A stretch of DNA of 53,986 nucleotides from assembly GCA_905221065.1 (NCBI GenBank), contig CAJNBS010000012.1, positions 1-53,986 on the forward strand, given 5' to 3'. Under the pieces are notes generated by a model. It was given only the letters and a program-made list of their open reading frames with translations, had not been told where the DNA came from and did no database searches. The stretch comes from a bacterium. GTDB taxonomy: Bacteria > Bacillota > Bacilli > Lactobacillales > Streptococcaceae. Of this stretch, positions 8,258 to 17,982 are shown in pieces. Both the position numbers and the translations under genes were made by a program. Each line of letters begins with the position of its first letter. Position 1 is the first letter of the stretch.

Positions 8258-8893
8258 ATGGAATTTAGAACAATTAAAGAGGACGGTCAAGTCCAAGAAG
8301 AAATCAAAAAATCCCGCTTTATCTGTCATGCCAAGCGTGTTTATAGCGAAGAGGAGGCTCGTGACTTCATCACCACCATCAAAAAAGAACACTACAAAGC
8401 CACACATAACTGCTCTGCTTTTATTATTGGGGAACGTAGTGAAATTAAACGTACAAGTGATGATGGTGAGCCTAGTGGTACTGCTGGCGTTCCCATGCTT
8501 GGGGTACTAGAAAATCACAATCTCACCAATGTCTGTGTGGTCGTGACACGCTACTTTGGTGGTATTAAACTAGGCGCTGGAGGACTAATTCGTGCTTACG
8601 CCGGCAGTGTCGCCTTAGCTGTCAAAGAAATTGGTATTATTGAAATAAAGGAACAGGCTGGTATTGCTATTCAAATGTCTTACGCTCAGTATCAAGAGTA
8701 TAGTAACTTCCTTAAAGAACATAATCTCATGGAGCTGGATACAAATTTTACAGATCAAGTCGATACGATGATTTATGTTGATAAAGAAGAAAAAGAAACT
8801 ATTAAAGCTGCACTTGTAGAGTTTTTTAATGGAAAAGTCACTTTAACTGACCAAGGTTTACGCGAAGTTGAAATTCCTGTAAACTTAGTGTAA
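8258..8893 (+). CDS. yigZ: YigZ/IMPACT family protein
   Basis: 211-aa member of the YigZ (YvyE, UPF0029) family, related to the yeast Yih1/mammalian IMPACT domain. The signature GEPSGTAGVPMLGVLE and CVVVTRYFGGIKLGAGGLIRAY (about 70-115) is clear; a DUF1949-like ferredoxin fold forms the C-terminal part (about 135-211). Its molecular role in bacteria is not settled. It is divergent from comFA and lacks a Shine-Dalgarno (GTACAATTAAATC precedes the ATG), so it may be leaderless as well. Confidence 0.9.
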   Translation: MEFRTIKEDGQVQEEIKKSRFICHAKRVYSEEEARDFITTIKKEHYKATHNCSAFIIGERSEIKRTSDDGEPSGTAGVPMLGVLENHNLTNVCVVVTRYFGGIKLGAGGLIRAYAGSVALAVKEIGIIEIKEQAGIAIQMSYAQYQEYSNFLKEHNLMELDTNFTDQVDTMIYVDKEEKETIKAALVEFFNGKVTLTDQGLREVEIPVNLV

Positions 8894-9086
8894 ATAATGG
8901 ATAATACAGTGTTTCACTAACATTTTCACTGCTACTTCAATTAACAAAATAAAAAGATGTTTAACAAGACCTACTAGAAAATGAAGCAATTCAAAAAGAA
9001 AACGGATAACTTTCTTCTTTACACCTATTTACTAAAATTAGCTTATCACAATCGCTTGAAAATTAATGGCTTTGATTTATGATATA
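8894..9086. other. Non-coding gap after yigZ
   Basis: This AT-rich stretch between yigZ and the 9087 hairpin shows no open frame, tRNA or repeat that I recognise. A TTGAAA-16-TATGAT promoter-like pair (9056-9083) lies at its right end, just before the hairpin. Confidence 0.5.
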
Positions 9087-9119
9087 AAAAAATCCTATCG
9101 CTTCGATAGGATTTCTATA
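9087..9119. terminator. Bidirectional-looking hairpin between yigZ and cysK
   Basis: Eleven-bp stem AAATCCTATCG / CGATAGGATTT with a CTT loop. The T-run is better on the minus strand, the right flank on the plus strand is TTTCTATATTTT. It probably ends yigZ-side transcription before the cysK promoter. Confidence 0.7.
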
Positions 9120-9120
9120 T

Positions 9121-9149
9121 TTTACAAATGGTATAGATAGCGTTATACT
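9121..9149 (+). promoter_or_regulatory. cysK promoter
   Basis: TTTACA (9121-9126), 17-nt spacer, TATACT (9144-9149), followed by AAAGAGGT as ribosome site and the ATG at 9179. Confidence 0.75.
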
Positions 9150-9178
9150 AGAGATATCTTATACAAAGAGGTATTCAT

Positions 9179-10105
9179 ATGTCTATTTATAACAACATTA
9201 CTGAACTAATCGGTCAAACTCCGATTGTTAAACTCAACAACATTGTGCCAGAAGGTGCTGCGGACGTCTATGTAAAACTTGAAGCATTTAACCCTGGTTC
9301 TTCTGTAAAAGACCGTATTGCTCTTAGCATGATTGAAAAAGCTGAACAAGACGGTATTCTAAAACCGGGTGCTACTATTGTTGAAGCAACAAGTGGAAAC
9401 ACTGGTATTGGACTTTCATGGGTAGGGGCTGCTAAAGGGTATAAAGTTGTTATCGTTATGCCTGAAACTATGAGTGTGGAACGACGTAAGATTATCCAAG
9501 CCTATGGTGCCGAACTCGTCCTCACTCCTGGTAGCGAAGGAATGAAAGGTGCTATCGCCAAGGCTCAAGAAATCGCTGCTGAACGCGATGGTTTCCTTCC
9601 TCTTCAATTTGACAATCCAGCTAATCCAGAAGTACACGAAAGAACAACAGGAGCTGAGATACTAGCTGCTTTCGGTAAAGATGGATTAGATGCCTTTGTT
9701 GCTGGAGTTGGTACCGGTGGAACAATTTCGGGTGTTTCTCATGCACTCAAATCAGCAAATTCTAACATTCAAGTTTTTGCAGTAGAAGCTGATGAATCTG
9801 CTATTCTATCTGGTGAAAAACCTGGTCCTCACAAAATTCAAGGTATCTCAGCTGGATTTATTCCTGATACACTTGATACTAAAGCCTATGATGGTATCGT
9901 TCGTGTAACATCAGATGATGCTCTGGCACTCGGCCGTGAAATTGGCGGAAAAGAAGGCTTCCTTGTAGGGATTTCTTCAGCTGCAGCCATCTACGGAGCC
10001 ATCGAGGTTGCCAAAAAATTAGGTACAGGTAAAAAAGTCCTTGCTCTAGCACCAGATAACGGTGAACGTTATCTGTCTACAGCACTCTATGAATTTGAAG
10101 TTTAG
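9179..10105 (+). CDS. cysK: Cysteine synthase (O-acetylserine sulfhydrylase)
   Basis: PLP enzyme making L-cysteine from O-acetylserine and sulfide. 308 aa, normal length. The PLP lysine lies in [11 protein letters not shown] (about residue 44), the substrate loop in [11 protein letters not shown] (about 70-80), the phosphate-binding loop in [10 protein letters not shown] (about 178-187), and the PLP pyridine-contact serine in VGISSAAA (about 268). Pneumococcal annotation often calls it cysM; CysK and CysM cannot be safely separated by eye. Monocistronic, between its own promoter and terminator. Confidence 0.95.
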   Translation: MSIYNNITELIGQTPIVKLNNIVPEGAADVYVKLEAFNPGSSVKDRIALSMIEKAEQDGILKPGATIVEATSGNTGIGLSWVGAAKGYKVVIVMPETMSVERRKIIQAYGAELVLTPGSEGMKGAIAKAQEIAAERDGFLPLQFDNPANPEVHERTTGAEILAAFGKDGLDAFVAGVGTGGTISGVSHALKSANSNIQVFAVEADESAILSGEKPGPHKIQGISAGFIPDTLDTKAYDGIVRVTSDDALALGREIGGKEGFLVGISSAAAIYGAIEVAKKLGTGKKVLALAPDNGERYLSTALYEFEV

Positions 10106-10122
10106 TCTCCTAAATACAATTG

Positions 10123-10147
10123 GCCCTTATTATAGGGCTTTTTGTTT
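10123..10147 (+). terminator. cysK terminator
   Basis: GCCCT / AGGGC stem followed by TTTTTGTTTTT, 18 nt after the stop codon. Confidence 0.8.
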
Positions 10148-10192
10148 TTACCTTGAAAGTAAGAACATCTCCCTATAAAGATCGACTGCATA

Positions 10193-10222
10193 GAAAAAAG
10201 GAAGCAATTTGGCTTCCTTTTT
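10193..10222 (-). terminator. rpsB-tsf terminator
   Basis: Minus-strand GGAAGC / GCTTCC stem followed by TTTTTT, immediately after the tsf stop codon. Confidence 0.85.
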
Positions 10223-10226
10223 ATTA

Positions 10227-11267
10227 TTAGTTATTCAAGGCTGCTGCCATTGTAGCTGCAACTTCAGCTTCAAAGTCGTTTGCAGCTTTCTCAATACCTT
10301 CACCAACTTCAAAGCGAGCGAACTCAACTACTGAAGCGTTAACTGATTCAAGGTATGCTTCAACTGTCTTGCTGTCATCCATGATGTAAACTTGTGCAAG
10401 AAGTGTGTATGCTTGGTCAACTTTAGTGTTGTCAAGCATGAAGCGATCCATTTTACCTGGGATGATTTTGTCCCAGATTTTTTCTGGTTTGCCTTCTGCA
10501 GCCAATTCAGCTTTGATATCAGCTTCAGCTTGCGCAATCACTTCATCAGTCAATTGAGCTTTTGATCCATACTTCAAGTGTGGAAGAGCTGGTTTGTTAA
10601 CCATTGCACGGCTTTCGTTGTCTTGGTCGATTACGTGGTTCAATTGTGCCAACTCATCTTTAACGAATTGCTCATCCAATTCTTTGTAAGAAAGAACTGT
10701 TGGTTTCATAGCTGCGATGTGCATTGACAATTGTTTAGCAAGAGCTTCGTCTCCGCCTTCAACAACTGAAATAACACCGATACGGCCACCGTTATGTTGG
10801 TAAGCTCCAAAATGTTGTGCGTCTGTTTTTTCAATCAATGCAAAACGACGGAATGAGATTTTTTCTCCGATAGTTGCTGTTGCAGACACGTATGCGGCTT
10901 CAAGAGTTTCACCTGAAGGCATTGTCAAAGCAAGAGCTTCTTCATTGTTAGCAGGTTTTCCTTCAGCAACAACTTTAGCTGTAGTATTTACCAATTCAAC
11001 GAATTGAGCATTTTTTGCAACGAAGTCAGTTTCAGCGTTTACTTCGATAACTGCTGCAACATTACCGTTAACGTAAACACCAGTCAAACCTTCTGCAGCA
11101 ACACGGTCAGCTTTCTTAGCTGCCTTAGCCATACCTTTTTCACGAAGCAATTCAATCGCTTTTTCGATGTCACCGTCTGTTTCTACAAGCGCTTTTTTAG
11201 CGTCCATAACACCGGCACCAGATTTTTCACGCAACTCTTTTACAAGTTTAGCTGTAATTTCTGCCAT
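10227..11267 (-). CDS. tsf: Elongation factor Ts
   Basis: Guanine nucleotide exchange factor for EF-Tu, 346 aa (the streptococcal length). N-terminal UBA-like domain with [19 protein letters not shown], then the core with the TDFVAKN motif ([12 protein letters not shown], about 74-85) that contacts EF-Tu. Second gene of the rpsB-tsf operon, separated from rpsB by a strong hairpin. Confidence 0.98.
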   Translation of the reverse strand: MAEITAKLVKELREKSGAGVMDAKKALVETDGDIEKAIELLREKGMAKAAKKADRVAAEGLTGVYVNGNVAAVIEVNAETDFVAKNAQFVELVNTTAKVVAEGKPANNEEALALTMPSGETLEAAYVSATATIGEKISFRRFALIEKTDAQHFGAYQHNGGRIGVISVVEGGDEALAKQLSMHIAAMKPTVLSYKELDEQFVKDELAQLNHVIDQDNESRAMVNKPALPHLKYGSKAQLTDEVIAQAEADIKAELAAEGKPEKIWDKIIPGKMDRFMLDNTKVDQAYTLLAQVYIMDDSKTVEAYLESVNASVVEFARFEVGEGIEKAANDFEAEVAATMAAALNN

Positions 11268-11293
11268 TTTGATTCTCCTATATTTTTTAAAAA

Positions 11294-11324
11294 TAGGAGA
11301 GCCGGGCTAAGCCCCGCCCTCCTA
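11294..11324 (-). terminator. Attenuator hairpin between rpsB and tsf
   Basis: Minus-strand stem TAGGAG ... CTCCTA enclosing GGGCT-T-AGCCC, followed by TATTTTTAAAAAA. Its position between two cotranscribed translation genes suggests partial termination, lowering tsf relative to rpsB. Confidence 0.7.
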
Positions 11325-11345
11325 GGTAATTACTATTTATATGAA

Positions 11346-12125
11346 TTAAGCGTTGTCGCCTTCTACAACTTCAACGATTTCTTCGATTGAATCTGCTTGA
11401 GCTTCTGAAGCTGCAAATTCTGCTTCAACTGCTGCTGCATCTTCACCTTGACGTCCTTCGATGATAGCGTCAGCCAATTTAGCTGTAATCAATTTAACAG
11501 CGCGGATAGCGTCATCGTTAGCTGGGATGATTACATCGATATCATCCGGATCAGTGTTTGTGTCAACCATCGCTACAACTGGGATTCCCAATTTTTTAGC
11601 TTCTTTAACAGCGATTTGCTCTTTATGTGGGTCAACTACGTACATCACATCTGGAATACGAGGCATATCTTCGATACCACCCAAGAATTTTTCAAGACGT
11701 GCACGTTGTTTGTTAAGAAGTGCAACTTCTTTCTTAGGAAGAACTTCGAAAGTTCCATCTTCTTCCATACGTTTGATTTCTTTCAAACGAGCGATACGTT
11801 TTTGGATTGTTCCCCAGTTTGTAAGAGTTCCACCCAACCAACGGTGGTTGATGAAGTATTGACCTGAACGTACTGCTTCTTCAGCAACTGCATCAGCTGC
11901 TTGTTTCTTAGTACCAACAAACAATACAACTGCATCGTTAGCTGCTGCATCACGCATGAAGTCGTATGCTTGGTCAGCGTATTTTACAGTTTGTTGCAAG
12001 TCGATAACGTGGATTCCGTTACGCTCAGTAAAGATGTACTTAGCCATCTTAGGGTTCCAGCGACGAGTTTGGTGACCAAAGTGTACACCAGCCTCAAGAA
12101 GTTGTTTCATTGAAATTACTGCCAT
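11346..12125 (-). CDS. rpsB: 30S ribosomal protein S2
   Basis: 259-aa S2, starting at ATG 12125 ([27 protein letters not shown]; first 20 are the family N-terminus) with AAAGGAGAAAT as Shine-Dalgarno. An in-frame ATG 28 codons upstream has no ribosome site and gives residues foreign to S2. Signatures: [23 protein letters not shown] and [12 protein letters not shown]. The acidic C-terminal tail is usual for streptococci. Confidence 0.97.
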   Translation of the reverse strand: MAVISMKQLLEAGVHFGHQTRRWNPKMAKYIFTERNGIHVIDLQQTVKYADQAYDFMRDAAANDAVVLFVGTKKQAADAVAEEAVRSGQYFINHRWLGGTLTNWGTIQKRIARLKEIKRMEEDGTFEVLPKKEVALLNKQRARLEKFLGGIEDMPRIPDVMYVVDPHKEQIAVKEAKKLGIPVVAMVDTNTDPDDIDVIIPANDDAIRAVKLITAKLADAIIEGRQGEDAAAVEAEFAASEAQADSIEEIVEVVEGDNA

Positions 12126-12234
12126 GAGTATTTCTCCTTTTTGTTTTTTTCCTCTTCTTGACTTCAACTCGCAAAACGACCCAAGGGCAACTGTCTCACA
12201 ATTCATCAAGAATGAGTATTATCGTTCACACGAC
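12126..12234 (-). promoter_or_regulatory. Long rpsB leader
   Basis: About 109 nt separate the predicted start of transcription from the rpsB ATG. The leader has a possible TCTTGA / TCAAGA outer pairing and a small TCGT-GTGA-ACGA hairpin. Ribosomal protein leaders often carry autoregulatory sites; I do not recognise a named motif here. Confidence 0.4.
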
Positions 12235-12241
12235 AATTTTC

Positions 12242-12270
12242 ATTTTACCATACTTTTCCAATATTTTCAA
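12242..12270 (-). promoter_or_regulatory. rpsB promoter
   Basis: Minus-strand TTGAAA (12265-12270), 17-nt spacer, TAAAAT (12242-12247). Confidence 0.8.
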
Positions 12271-12313
12271 GCTGTTTTGATATAATTTTTAATAGGGATT
12301 GTCACAGTAAAAG

Positions 12314-12344
12314 CTGAAAAGAGGGCTCTATTCGAGTCCCTCTG
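12314..12344 (-). terminator. pcsB terminator
   Basis: Minus-strand GAGGGACTC / GAGCCCTC stem followed by a T-rich stretch, directly after the pcsB stop codon. Confidence 0.75.
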
Positions 12345-12348
12345 TAAA

Positions 12349-13527
12349 TTAATCTGCATAAATATATGTAACAAAACCTTCAGAAGTTGTTGTTGGATTG
12401 AACCATCCACGGTGATTTCCAATTGTACGATTACCTGCATAATTTGATTCTGATACTTGAATACTTGTTGATGATGAAACAGCTGTAACTACCGCTACGT
12501 GTCCATATCCACCATCGTTCCAACATGCAATCGCACCAACTTGAGGTGTTGAACCTGTACGGAATCCTGCAGCAGCTGCACTTGTAGCCCACTGTGCTCC
12601 ATTACCCCAATAGTCTCCAGCCCAAGGTGCTAATGTTTTAACTCCCCATGTACATTCTCCAATTGGATAACTTGAAGCGTTTGTACTGTATGTTGGACGA
12701 ACTTTTGCACGGACAGGTGCTGCTGCAGATTCAGATACTGCTTGCACTTGAGCTGTTAAGTTAGTGTTTGCTGAAGCAAGTACTGATTGTTGTTGGCTAG
12801 CTTGTTTTTCTTTATAAGCTGTCTCTGCCGCTGCTGCTGCTTTTGCTGCCGCTTCTGCTTCTGCTTTTTTCTCTAGCAAACTTGCTTTTTCATCTTCTGC
12901 TGTCGCTTTTTCAGCAGCAAGATTTAATTCTGCAGCCTTCAACTCAGCTTGTTTCGTTGTTAGAGCTTGTGCATCATCAGACAATTTCTGTTGATTTGCA
13001 ATTACTGTATTAATTGCGTCATTGTTTGCCACTTGCTTTTCAGAAATTGCTTTTTTATCTGCTTTTTGTTGTTCCAACATTTTGTTATTAGCAGATACAA
13101 TTTCGCTCATTGCAGCAACACGTGAAATAGCTTCTGTAATTGATTTCGAGTTTACAATCGTATTTATGTAACTTGTTGCAGCTCCATTTGTTTGAGCACT
13201 GCGAGCTTGTTTTTCCAAAGAATCATTGCGAGATACAATGTTTTTAGAAAGTTCTGTAATCTCACTCTCAAGTTTTTTGGATTCTGCTTGTAATCTATCA
13301 TTTTCAGCTTGCAAGTTAGATTGCTCAGCTTGAATAGCCGATACTTGCTCCTGAATTTGGTCAACTTGTTTTTGGGCTTCTTGTTGTTGTGCTGTTAAGT
13401 TACTAATTTTATTATCTTGAGCAGCAATTTTGTCATCAGTCGTTTCTGCATGCGCAGTTGTTAAAACAGCTACTTGAGAAACCATTACTGTACTTAATAA
13501 AAGTGACGCTAAGATTTTTTTCTTCAT
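12349..13527 (-). CDS. pcsB: Peptidoglycan hydrolase PcsB (cell separation)
   Basis: Secreted CHAP hydrolase that splits septal peptidoglycan and is switched on by the FtsEX complex. 392 aa: signal peptide ending AHAET (about 1-28), a long coiled-coil domain (about 30-230, heptad-rich [20 protein letters not shown] region), an Ala-rich linker ([17 protein letters not shown]), and a C-terminal CHAP domain (about 275-392) with the nucleophile in IGECTWGVK and the histidine in [10 protein letters not shown] WalR box in front of the gene matches its known control by the essential WalRK (VicRK) system. Confidence 0.97.
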   Translation of the reverse strand: MKKKILASLLLSTVMVSQVAVLTTAHAETTDDKIAAQDNKISNLTAQQQEAQKQVDQIQEQVSAIQAEQSNLQAENDRLQAESKKLESEITELSKNIVSRNDSLEKQARSAQTNGAATSYINTIVNSKSITEAISRVAAMSEIVSANNKMLEQQKADKKAISEKQVANNDAINTVIANQQKLSDDAQALTTKQAELKAAELNLAAEKATAEDEKASLLEKKAEAEAAAKAAAAAETAYKEKQASQQQSVLASANTNLTAQVQAVSESAAAPVRAKVRPTYSTNASSYPIGECTWGVKTLAPWAGDYWGNGAQWATSAAAAGFRTGSTPQVGAIACWNDGGYGHVAVVTAVSSSTSIQVSESNYAGNRTIGNHRGWFNPTTTSEGFVTYIYAD

Positions 13528-13562
13528 ATTACGTAGATACTCCTTCTTTTAAAGACAATACT

Positions 13563-13606
13563 AGTATACCAAAAAAAGGCCTAATGAATATTACGCCTTT
13601 GTTACA
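13563..13606 (-). promoter_or_regulatory. pcsB promoter with WalR (VicR) box
   Basis: Minus-strand TGTAAC-AAAGG-CGTAAT (13590-13606) fits the WalR direct repeat TGTWAH-N5-TGTWAH with one mismatch. The -10 is TATACT (13563-13568); the -35 position is poor (ATATTC), as expected for an activator-dependent promoter. Confidence 0.8.
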
Positions 13607-13620
13607 TTTTTGTTTCTTTC

Positions 13621-14115
13621 TCATAGATAATATTTTTCAAAAATAAACTGAAAAATAAGCATCCACACAAGATTTAAAATCATGGATGGTACTAGGCTAT
13701 AAACGATAAAAATCGGCAGACTATCTACAGTTAAACCTACCACTAATGCAAAGAGATAAGCTCCCATATCAAATAGAAAACTCATAACAATCATAGCCAA
13801 GATTCTCGTCCAACGATTCAACAAAATAACACTATTCAATTTATGAAGAAACGCTCCCAATAAGATAAATAAGAGAGTTGCAATCCCTATTAGATGGAAA
13901 AAGTAAACATCATAAACCAAGCCTATCACAAAACAATAGACTAGGTAGAGATACTCTGATACTTCTATCGTCTCAAATAATAGAAATAGAAAAAGAAAAT
14001 GACTAGCCAAATGTACATGGGGGAAAAATGAGCCCAGAAACTGGCTAATATGGGCGTCAATTAGAACAAAGAAAGGAAGCAATAAAAACACTCCAACCCG
14101 CTTCAACTGTCTCAT
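13621..14115 (-). CDS. mreD: Rod-shape/peripheral wall synthesis protein MreD
   Basis: 164-aa integral membrane protein with about five hydrophobic segments and no soluble domain. It works with MreC in peripheral peptidoglycan synthesis in ovococci. Its start shares a base with the mreC stop (TAATG-type junction), so the two are cotranscribed and probably translationally coupled. Confidence 0.9.
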   Translation of the reverse strand: MRQLKRVGVFLLLPFFVLIDAHISQFLGSFFPHVHLASHFLFLFLLFETIEVSEYLYLVYCFVIGLVYDVYFFHLIGIATLLFILLGAFLHKLNSVILLNRWTRILAMIVMSFLFDMGAYLFALVVGLTVDSLPIFIVYSLVPSMILNLVWMLIFQFIFEKYYL

Positions 14116-14933
14116 TATGAATTCCCCACTAATTCTATCACATCCACATTATGAGTATCTGCACTCAACTTAACAGTTACTTCTCGTGTCAAATAATCCG
14201 TACTATGCGTTGTGGCAACCACTTCACCAACAGGAATATCCGCAACATTAAAGTTTCCTAATCCACCCGTTGTCACCTTATCGCCTGTACTAATATCGCT
14301 ATTACTATTTAATTGACTGATTTTAAGAACTTCATTTTCCTTGTCGTAGCCAACAATAATTCCATAAATTGTAGTAGTGCCGTGTTGAATTTTAACAGAA
14401 ATCTTATCAGCATTTTCCGTATTTGTCAGAAGGTTAACCATAGTAGAGTTCTCCTCTACTTTTGAAACACTCCCAATCAAGCCACCATTTGCAATGGCTA
14501 ACATGTTCTCAGAAGCCCCTTTTGATTTGCCTGCATCTAGAGTCAACTCCTGTTTCCAAGATACCGGAGAACGCATAATAACATCTGCTGCTAAAGTCTT
14601 TGTGGCTTGCAATTTAGACTTCATATCAAGCAATTGGCGCAGTTGTTCATTTTCTGTCTTTAAACTTTCTGCCTCATTTGATTTAACTTCTAATTGGTAA
14701 ATCTGTTTCTTCAAACTTTCATTTTCATTATATGTTCGTGTCAAATGAGCCAAATCTGATTTGACAGAATCAAACCACTGAAAAGGTTTTTGCACAACTC
14801 TATCAACCAATGAAATTCCATCTCCTAATTTTGTCACAATTGCGCTTGAATAAGTCGTAGCTAAGAGAGCTGAGACAAGCAGAACAGTGACAAAAACAAT
14901 AATGACATATTTTGATTTTTTAAAACGGTTCAT
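14115..14933 (-). CDS. mreC: Cell shape protein MreC
   Basis: 272 aa. One N-terminal membrane helix (VIIVFVTVLLVSALLATTYS, about 10-29), a coiled coil (about 65-110, NESLKKQIYQLEVKSNEAES), then the extracellular beta-barrel domains with DVIMRSPVSW and the NGGLIGSVSKV core. It scaffolds the peripheral wall machinery with MreD and RodZ, whose gene lies about 3 kb upstream in the same orientation. Confidence 0.95.
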   Translation of the reverse strand: MNRFKKSKYVIIVFVTVLLVSALLATTYSSAIVTKLGDGISLVDRVVQKPFQWFDSVKSDLAHLTRTYNENESLKKQIYQLEVKSNEAESLKTENEQLRQLLDMKSKLQATKTLAADVIMRSPVSWKQELTLDAGKSKGASENMLAIANGGLIGSVSKVEENSTMVNLLTNTENADKISVKIQHGTTTIYGIIVGYDKENEVLKISQLNSNSDISTGDKVTTGGLGNFNVADIPVGEVVATTHSTDYLTREVTVKLSADTHNVDVIELVGNS

Positions 14934-14991
14934 ATCCCTACCTTTATATCAAAAACTGTTACAGTAACTTTTTATCAATTCCTGAAATCTA

Positions 14992-15786
14992 CTAAGATTT
15001 TAAGAAAAATAAACAACAACCAAGTACGAGAACAACAATAATGGTCAGCGTATCCTTTCGAGTCCATTTCAATTGTCTGTATTGACTTCTGCCTTTTCCA
15101 CCCTGATAACCACGCGCTTCCATGGCGATAGCCAAGGAATCGGCACGTTTTAAACTTGTCGCAAAAAGAGGAATCAAAATAGGAATCATAGCCTTTACTT
15201 TTTGAACAATACTTCCTTCTCCAAAATCCACTCCACGCGCTTTCTGCGCATTCATAATCCGCGTCGTATCATCCATCAATGTTGGGACAAAACGTAGACT
15301 CATGGACAGCATCAATCCAATTTCATGAACTGGAACTTTCGCACGTTTTAAAGGCGCTAACAAAGCTTCGACAGCTGAGGCCAAACTTAAGGGCATGGTC
15401 GTTAAGGTTAACAAAGTTGAAAAGAAAATGATCAATACAAAGCGACAAAAAATAATTCCAGCTTGTTGCAAAGCATAATCCGTGATTCTCACAAACGAAA
15501 ACTCAAATAAAACATTCCCACTAGAAATGAAAAACAGTTGAAAAATAGTTGTGAAGGCAATCAAGAAAAACATAGATTTCAAGCCCTGAATAAAAAATGA
15601 AAGAGATACTCCTGACAAGGCAATAAATATCCCTGTCGCTATAAAAAGAATCAAATTCGTCAAAGGATTATTAGCCCAAAAAACGATCAAAATCAGTAGC
15701 ATCATAGCCAGTAATTTACTACGTGGATCCAATCGGTGAACAATCGAATCCCCTGGGATATAACGCCCCAAAATCATACTATCCAT
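14992..15786 (-). CDS. ecfT: Energy-coupling factor transporter transmembrane protein EcfT
   Basis: Membrane coupling subunit of the shared ECF vitamin transporter. 264 aa with five to six membrane helices and the two Ala-Arg-Gly signatures that grip the ATPases ([11 protein letters not shown], about 180; [13 protein letters not shown], about 228). With EcfA1/EcfA2 it energises several separate substrate-binding S components encoded elsewhere. Overlaps ecfA2 by 8 nt. Confidence 0.95.
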   Translation of the reverse strand: MDSMILGRYIPGDSIVHRLDPRSKLLAMMLLILIVFWANNPLTNLILFIATGIFIALSGVSLSFFIQGLKSMFFLIAFTTIFQLFFISSGNVLFEFSFVRITDYALQQAGIIFCRFVLIIFFSTLLTLTTMPLSLASAVEALLAPLKRAKVPVHEIGLMLSMSLRFVPTLMDDTTRIMNAQKARGVDFGEGSIVQKVKAMIPILIPLFATSLKRADSLAIAMEARGYQGGKGRSQYRQLKWTRKDTLTIIVVLVLGCCLFFLKS

Positions 15787-16618
15787 TTAGCAACTCCTTG
15801 AACTCCTCTATCTTAATCGGTAATCGTTTAAATGACACGCCTCTATCAGCCAATCGTTTACAAAATGCTGTAATCTTAGGTACTCCCAGCTGCACTTCTT
15901 CCATAAAAACGACATCTTGAAAGACATCACTTGGTTTGCCACCCTTCACTAAGCGTCCCTTTTCCATTACATAGACTTGATTCGCATATTCCGAAACATC
16001 ATCCATCAAATGCGTGACTAAGACAATGGTCATCCCTGACTGGTGGAGTTTTTTGAACAAATTCATCAACTCTTTTCTTCCCAGGGGATCTAGGCCTGCT
16101 GTGGGCTCATCTAAGACTAATATGGCTGGTTCCATGGCAAGTATTCCTGCAATGGCGACACGTCTCATTTGTCCACCTGATAGCTCAAACGGACTGCGAT
16201 CAAAAAGTGATTCATCAATTCCAACCAGAGCCAGTTTTTCACGCGCAATCTTCACAGCATCTTCTTCAGAAACTCCAAAATTTTGTGGTCCAAAAGCAAC
16301 GTCCTTCAAAACTGTTTCTTCAAAGATCTGATTTTCAGCAAACTGAAATACCAAGCCAACCTGTTTTCTAATTTGACGAATATCTTTATTTTTAGAATTC
16401 GAAGTGATTAAGGTATCAAAAACTCGTACACTTCCTTGACTTGGCACCAATAAACCGTTTAAAAGTTGTAAAATAGTCGATTTGCCGCTACCTGTGTGCC
16501 CAATTAAGGCCGTATAAGAACCATCTTCAATCGTTAAAGAAACATCCGACAAAGCTTCTGAAGCTAAGGGAGTACCTTCTTGATATGTAAAACTCACATT
16601 TTCTAGAGCAATTCCCAT
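15779..16618 (-). CDS. ecfA2: Energy-coupling factor transporter ATP-binding protein EcfA2
   Basis: 279-aa ABC ATPase: Walker [10 protein letters not shown] (about 39-47), Q-loop [10 protein letters not shown], signature [12 protein letters not shown] (about 145), Walker [13 protein letters not shown], switch His in VTHLMDDV. Overlaps ecfA1 by 16 nt and ecfT by 8 nt, a tight translationally coupled operon. Confidence 0.96.
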   Translation of the reverse strand: MGIALENVSFTYQEGTPLASEALSDVSLTIEDGSYTALIGHTGSGKSTILQLLNGLLVPSQGSVRVFDTLITSNSKNKDIRQIRKQVGLVFQFAENQIFEETVLKDVAFGPQNFGVSEEDAVKIAREKLALVGIDESLFDRSPFELSGGQMRRVAIAGILAMEPAILVLDEPTAGLDPLGRKELMNLFKKLHQSGMTIVLVTHLMDDVSEYANQVYVMEKGRLVKGGKPSDVFQDVVFMEEVQLGVPKITAFCKRLADRGVSFKRLPIKIEEFKELLNG

Positions 16619-17430
16619 AGCTTATCCTCTAGCTCACTTTCTGTCAAATAATTTCCAGGCAAATCATAGCCATTCTGGCTCAAAGAATTTTTTAATTGAT
16701 TGGCAAAAGGATCGTCTAATCCAATTTGATCTAAATCATTTCGAGAGAAAAGCTCTCTTGGACTACTAGTTGATTCAATTGACCCTTTTTTCATGACCAA
16801 TACACGATCACTCATGGCAACTTCTTCCAAATCATGTGTAATGGAAATGACCGTCATATCATAGTCTTTTCGAATTCCTTTTACTGTCTCAATAAGTTCT
16901 CTACGACCCTCAGGATCCAACATACTCGTTGCTTCATCTAGGATTAAAATAGCTGGTCTTAGGGCTACAACACCTGCAATAGCCACACGTTGCTTTTGGC
17001 CACCAGATAGACGCGCCGGCTCTCTCTTTTTAAAGTCCAACATGCCAACCAAATCCAGAGCTTCTTCCACTCTCTTTTTCATTTCTTGACGAGAAAGTCC
17101 TTGATTTTCCAAACCAAAGGCAACATCATCTTCAACAGTCGCTCCAACAAATTGATTGTCCGGATTTTGAAAAACCATACCGATTTGACGCCGTATGCTC
17201 CAAACATTTTCCTCAGTCAGCCGTTGGCCATCAATTACAATCTCTCCAGATTCTGCTTCCAGTAAGCCATCAATTAACCGAACAGTCGTTGATTTACCAC
17301 TACCATTATGCCCTACAATCGAAAGCCATTCTCCACGTTTCACGTGAAACGTAATATCCTTCACATCGTAGTATTTCTGATTTTCTTTATAGCGAAAAGA
17401 AAGATTTTGTACATCAATTATTGATTTCAT
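16603..17430 (-). CDS. ecfA1: Energy-coupling factor transporter ATP-binding protein EcfA1
   Basis: 275-aa ABC ATPase: Walker [11 protein letters not shown]-loop [20 protein letters not shown], signature [12 protein letters not shown], Walker [13 protein letters not shown] (with Ala-Thr-Ser in place of Pro-Thr as is typical of EcfA1), His in ITHDLEEV. The coding sequence contains a parS palindrome at 17336-17351. Overlaps pgsA by 4 nt. Confidence 0.96.
   Translation of the reverse strand: MKSIIDVQNLSFRYKENQKYYDVKDITFHVKRGEWLSIVGHNGSGKSTTVRLIDGLLEAESGEIVIDGQRLTEENVWSIRRQIGMVFQNPDNQFVGATVEDDVAFGLENQGLSRQEMKKRVEEALDLVGMLDFKKREPARLSGGQKQRVAIAGVVALRPAILILDEATSMLDPEGRRELIETVKGIRKDYDMTVISITHDLEEVAMSDRVLVMKKGSIESTSSPRELFSRNDLDQIGLDDPFANQLKNSLSQNGYDLPGNYLTESELEDKLWELL
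17336..17351. promoter_or_regulatory. parS site (ParB binding) inside ecfA1
   Basis: CGTTTCACGTGAAACG is a perfect 16-bp palindrome and carries all 14 inner bases of the consensus TGTTTCACGTGAAACA. It lies about 21 kb from parB. Confidence 0.9.
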
Positions 17431-17972
17431 TTCGAACCAAATGTCCCTTTAAATACATAGGCACTACCCTTGAAATAGTCATAGCCAGAGTAGATAGTGA
17501 AAAACAAGGCTACATAAAGTAGAACTTGACCAATCAAAGTCCAATGTAATAGCAAGAAAATAATCGCAAACATCTGACTGAAAGTTTTAATTTTCCCAGG
17601 CATTGCTGCTGCTAAAACTGTTCCACCAGTTTCAACCAGTAAAAGCCTCAAACCTGTCACAGCCAACTCTCGACAGATAATCACTGCAACAATCCAAGCC
17701 GGAGCCATACCTAACTCAATCAGCATAATAAAAGCCGACATAACTAGTAGCTTATCCGCCATAGGATCTGCAAATTTACCAAAATTACTAACCACATTCC
17801 ATTTACGAGCTAAATATCCATCTAAATAATCTGTAATACTGGCAATCGCAAAGATAATAGCTGCTACTATATGACTCTCTATCGAATTTCCTACTGTTAA
17901 AATAAAGATAAAAATAGGTATAAAAAGAATTCGACCTATTGTTAAGAGATTGGGAATTTGTTCTTTTTTCAT
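17427..17972 (-). CDS. pgsA: CDP-diacylglycerol-glycerol-3-phosphate 3-phosphatidyltransferase
   Basis: Membrane enzyme making phosphatidylglycerophosphate, the committed step to phosphatidylglycerol. 181 aa with the CDP-alcohol phosphotransferase motif D-x2-DG-x2-AR-x8-G-x3-D-x3-D visible in TDYLDGYLARKW and GKFADPMADK (about 42-70). Four to five membrane helices. Ten nt after rodZ. Confidence 0.96.
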   Translation of the reverse strand: MKKEQIPNLLTIGRILFIPIFIFILTVGNSIESHIVAAIIFAIASITDYLDGYLARKWNVVSNFGKFADPMADKLLVMSAFIMLIELGMAPAWIVAVIICRELAVTGLRLLLVETGGTVLAAAMPGKIKTFSQMFAIIFLLLHWTLIGQVLLYVALFFTIYSGYDYFKGSAYVFKGTFGSK

Positions 17973-17982
17973 TCGTTTTTCC

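Noticed and set aside
8905..8940. CAGTG ... CACTG inverted repeat after yigZ
   Set aside because: Five-base arms with a long gap in AT-rich DNA; likely chance.
11448..11867. 139-codon and 133-codon plus-strand frames inside rpsB
   Set aside because: Antisense to rpsB with unlikely composition (Phe, Ser and Cys rich); shadow frames.
14955..14968. Overlapping short palindromes ACTGT-T-ACAGT and GTTAC-A-GTAAC upstream of mreC
   Set aside because: Short arms with a one-base spacer and no partner site; could be chance. Not strong enough to call an operator.
16014..16331. 105-codon plus-strand frame inside ecfA2
   Set aside because: Antisense to the ABC signature and Walker B region; no start signal.
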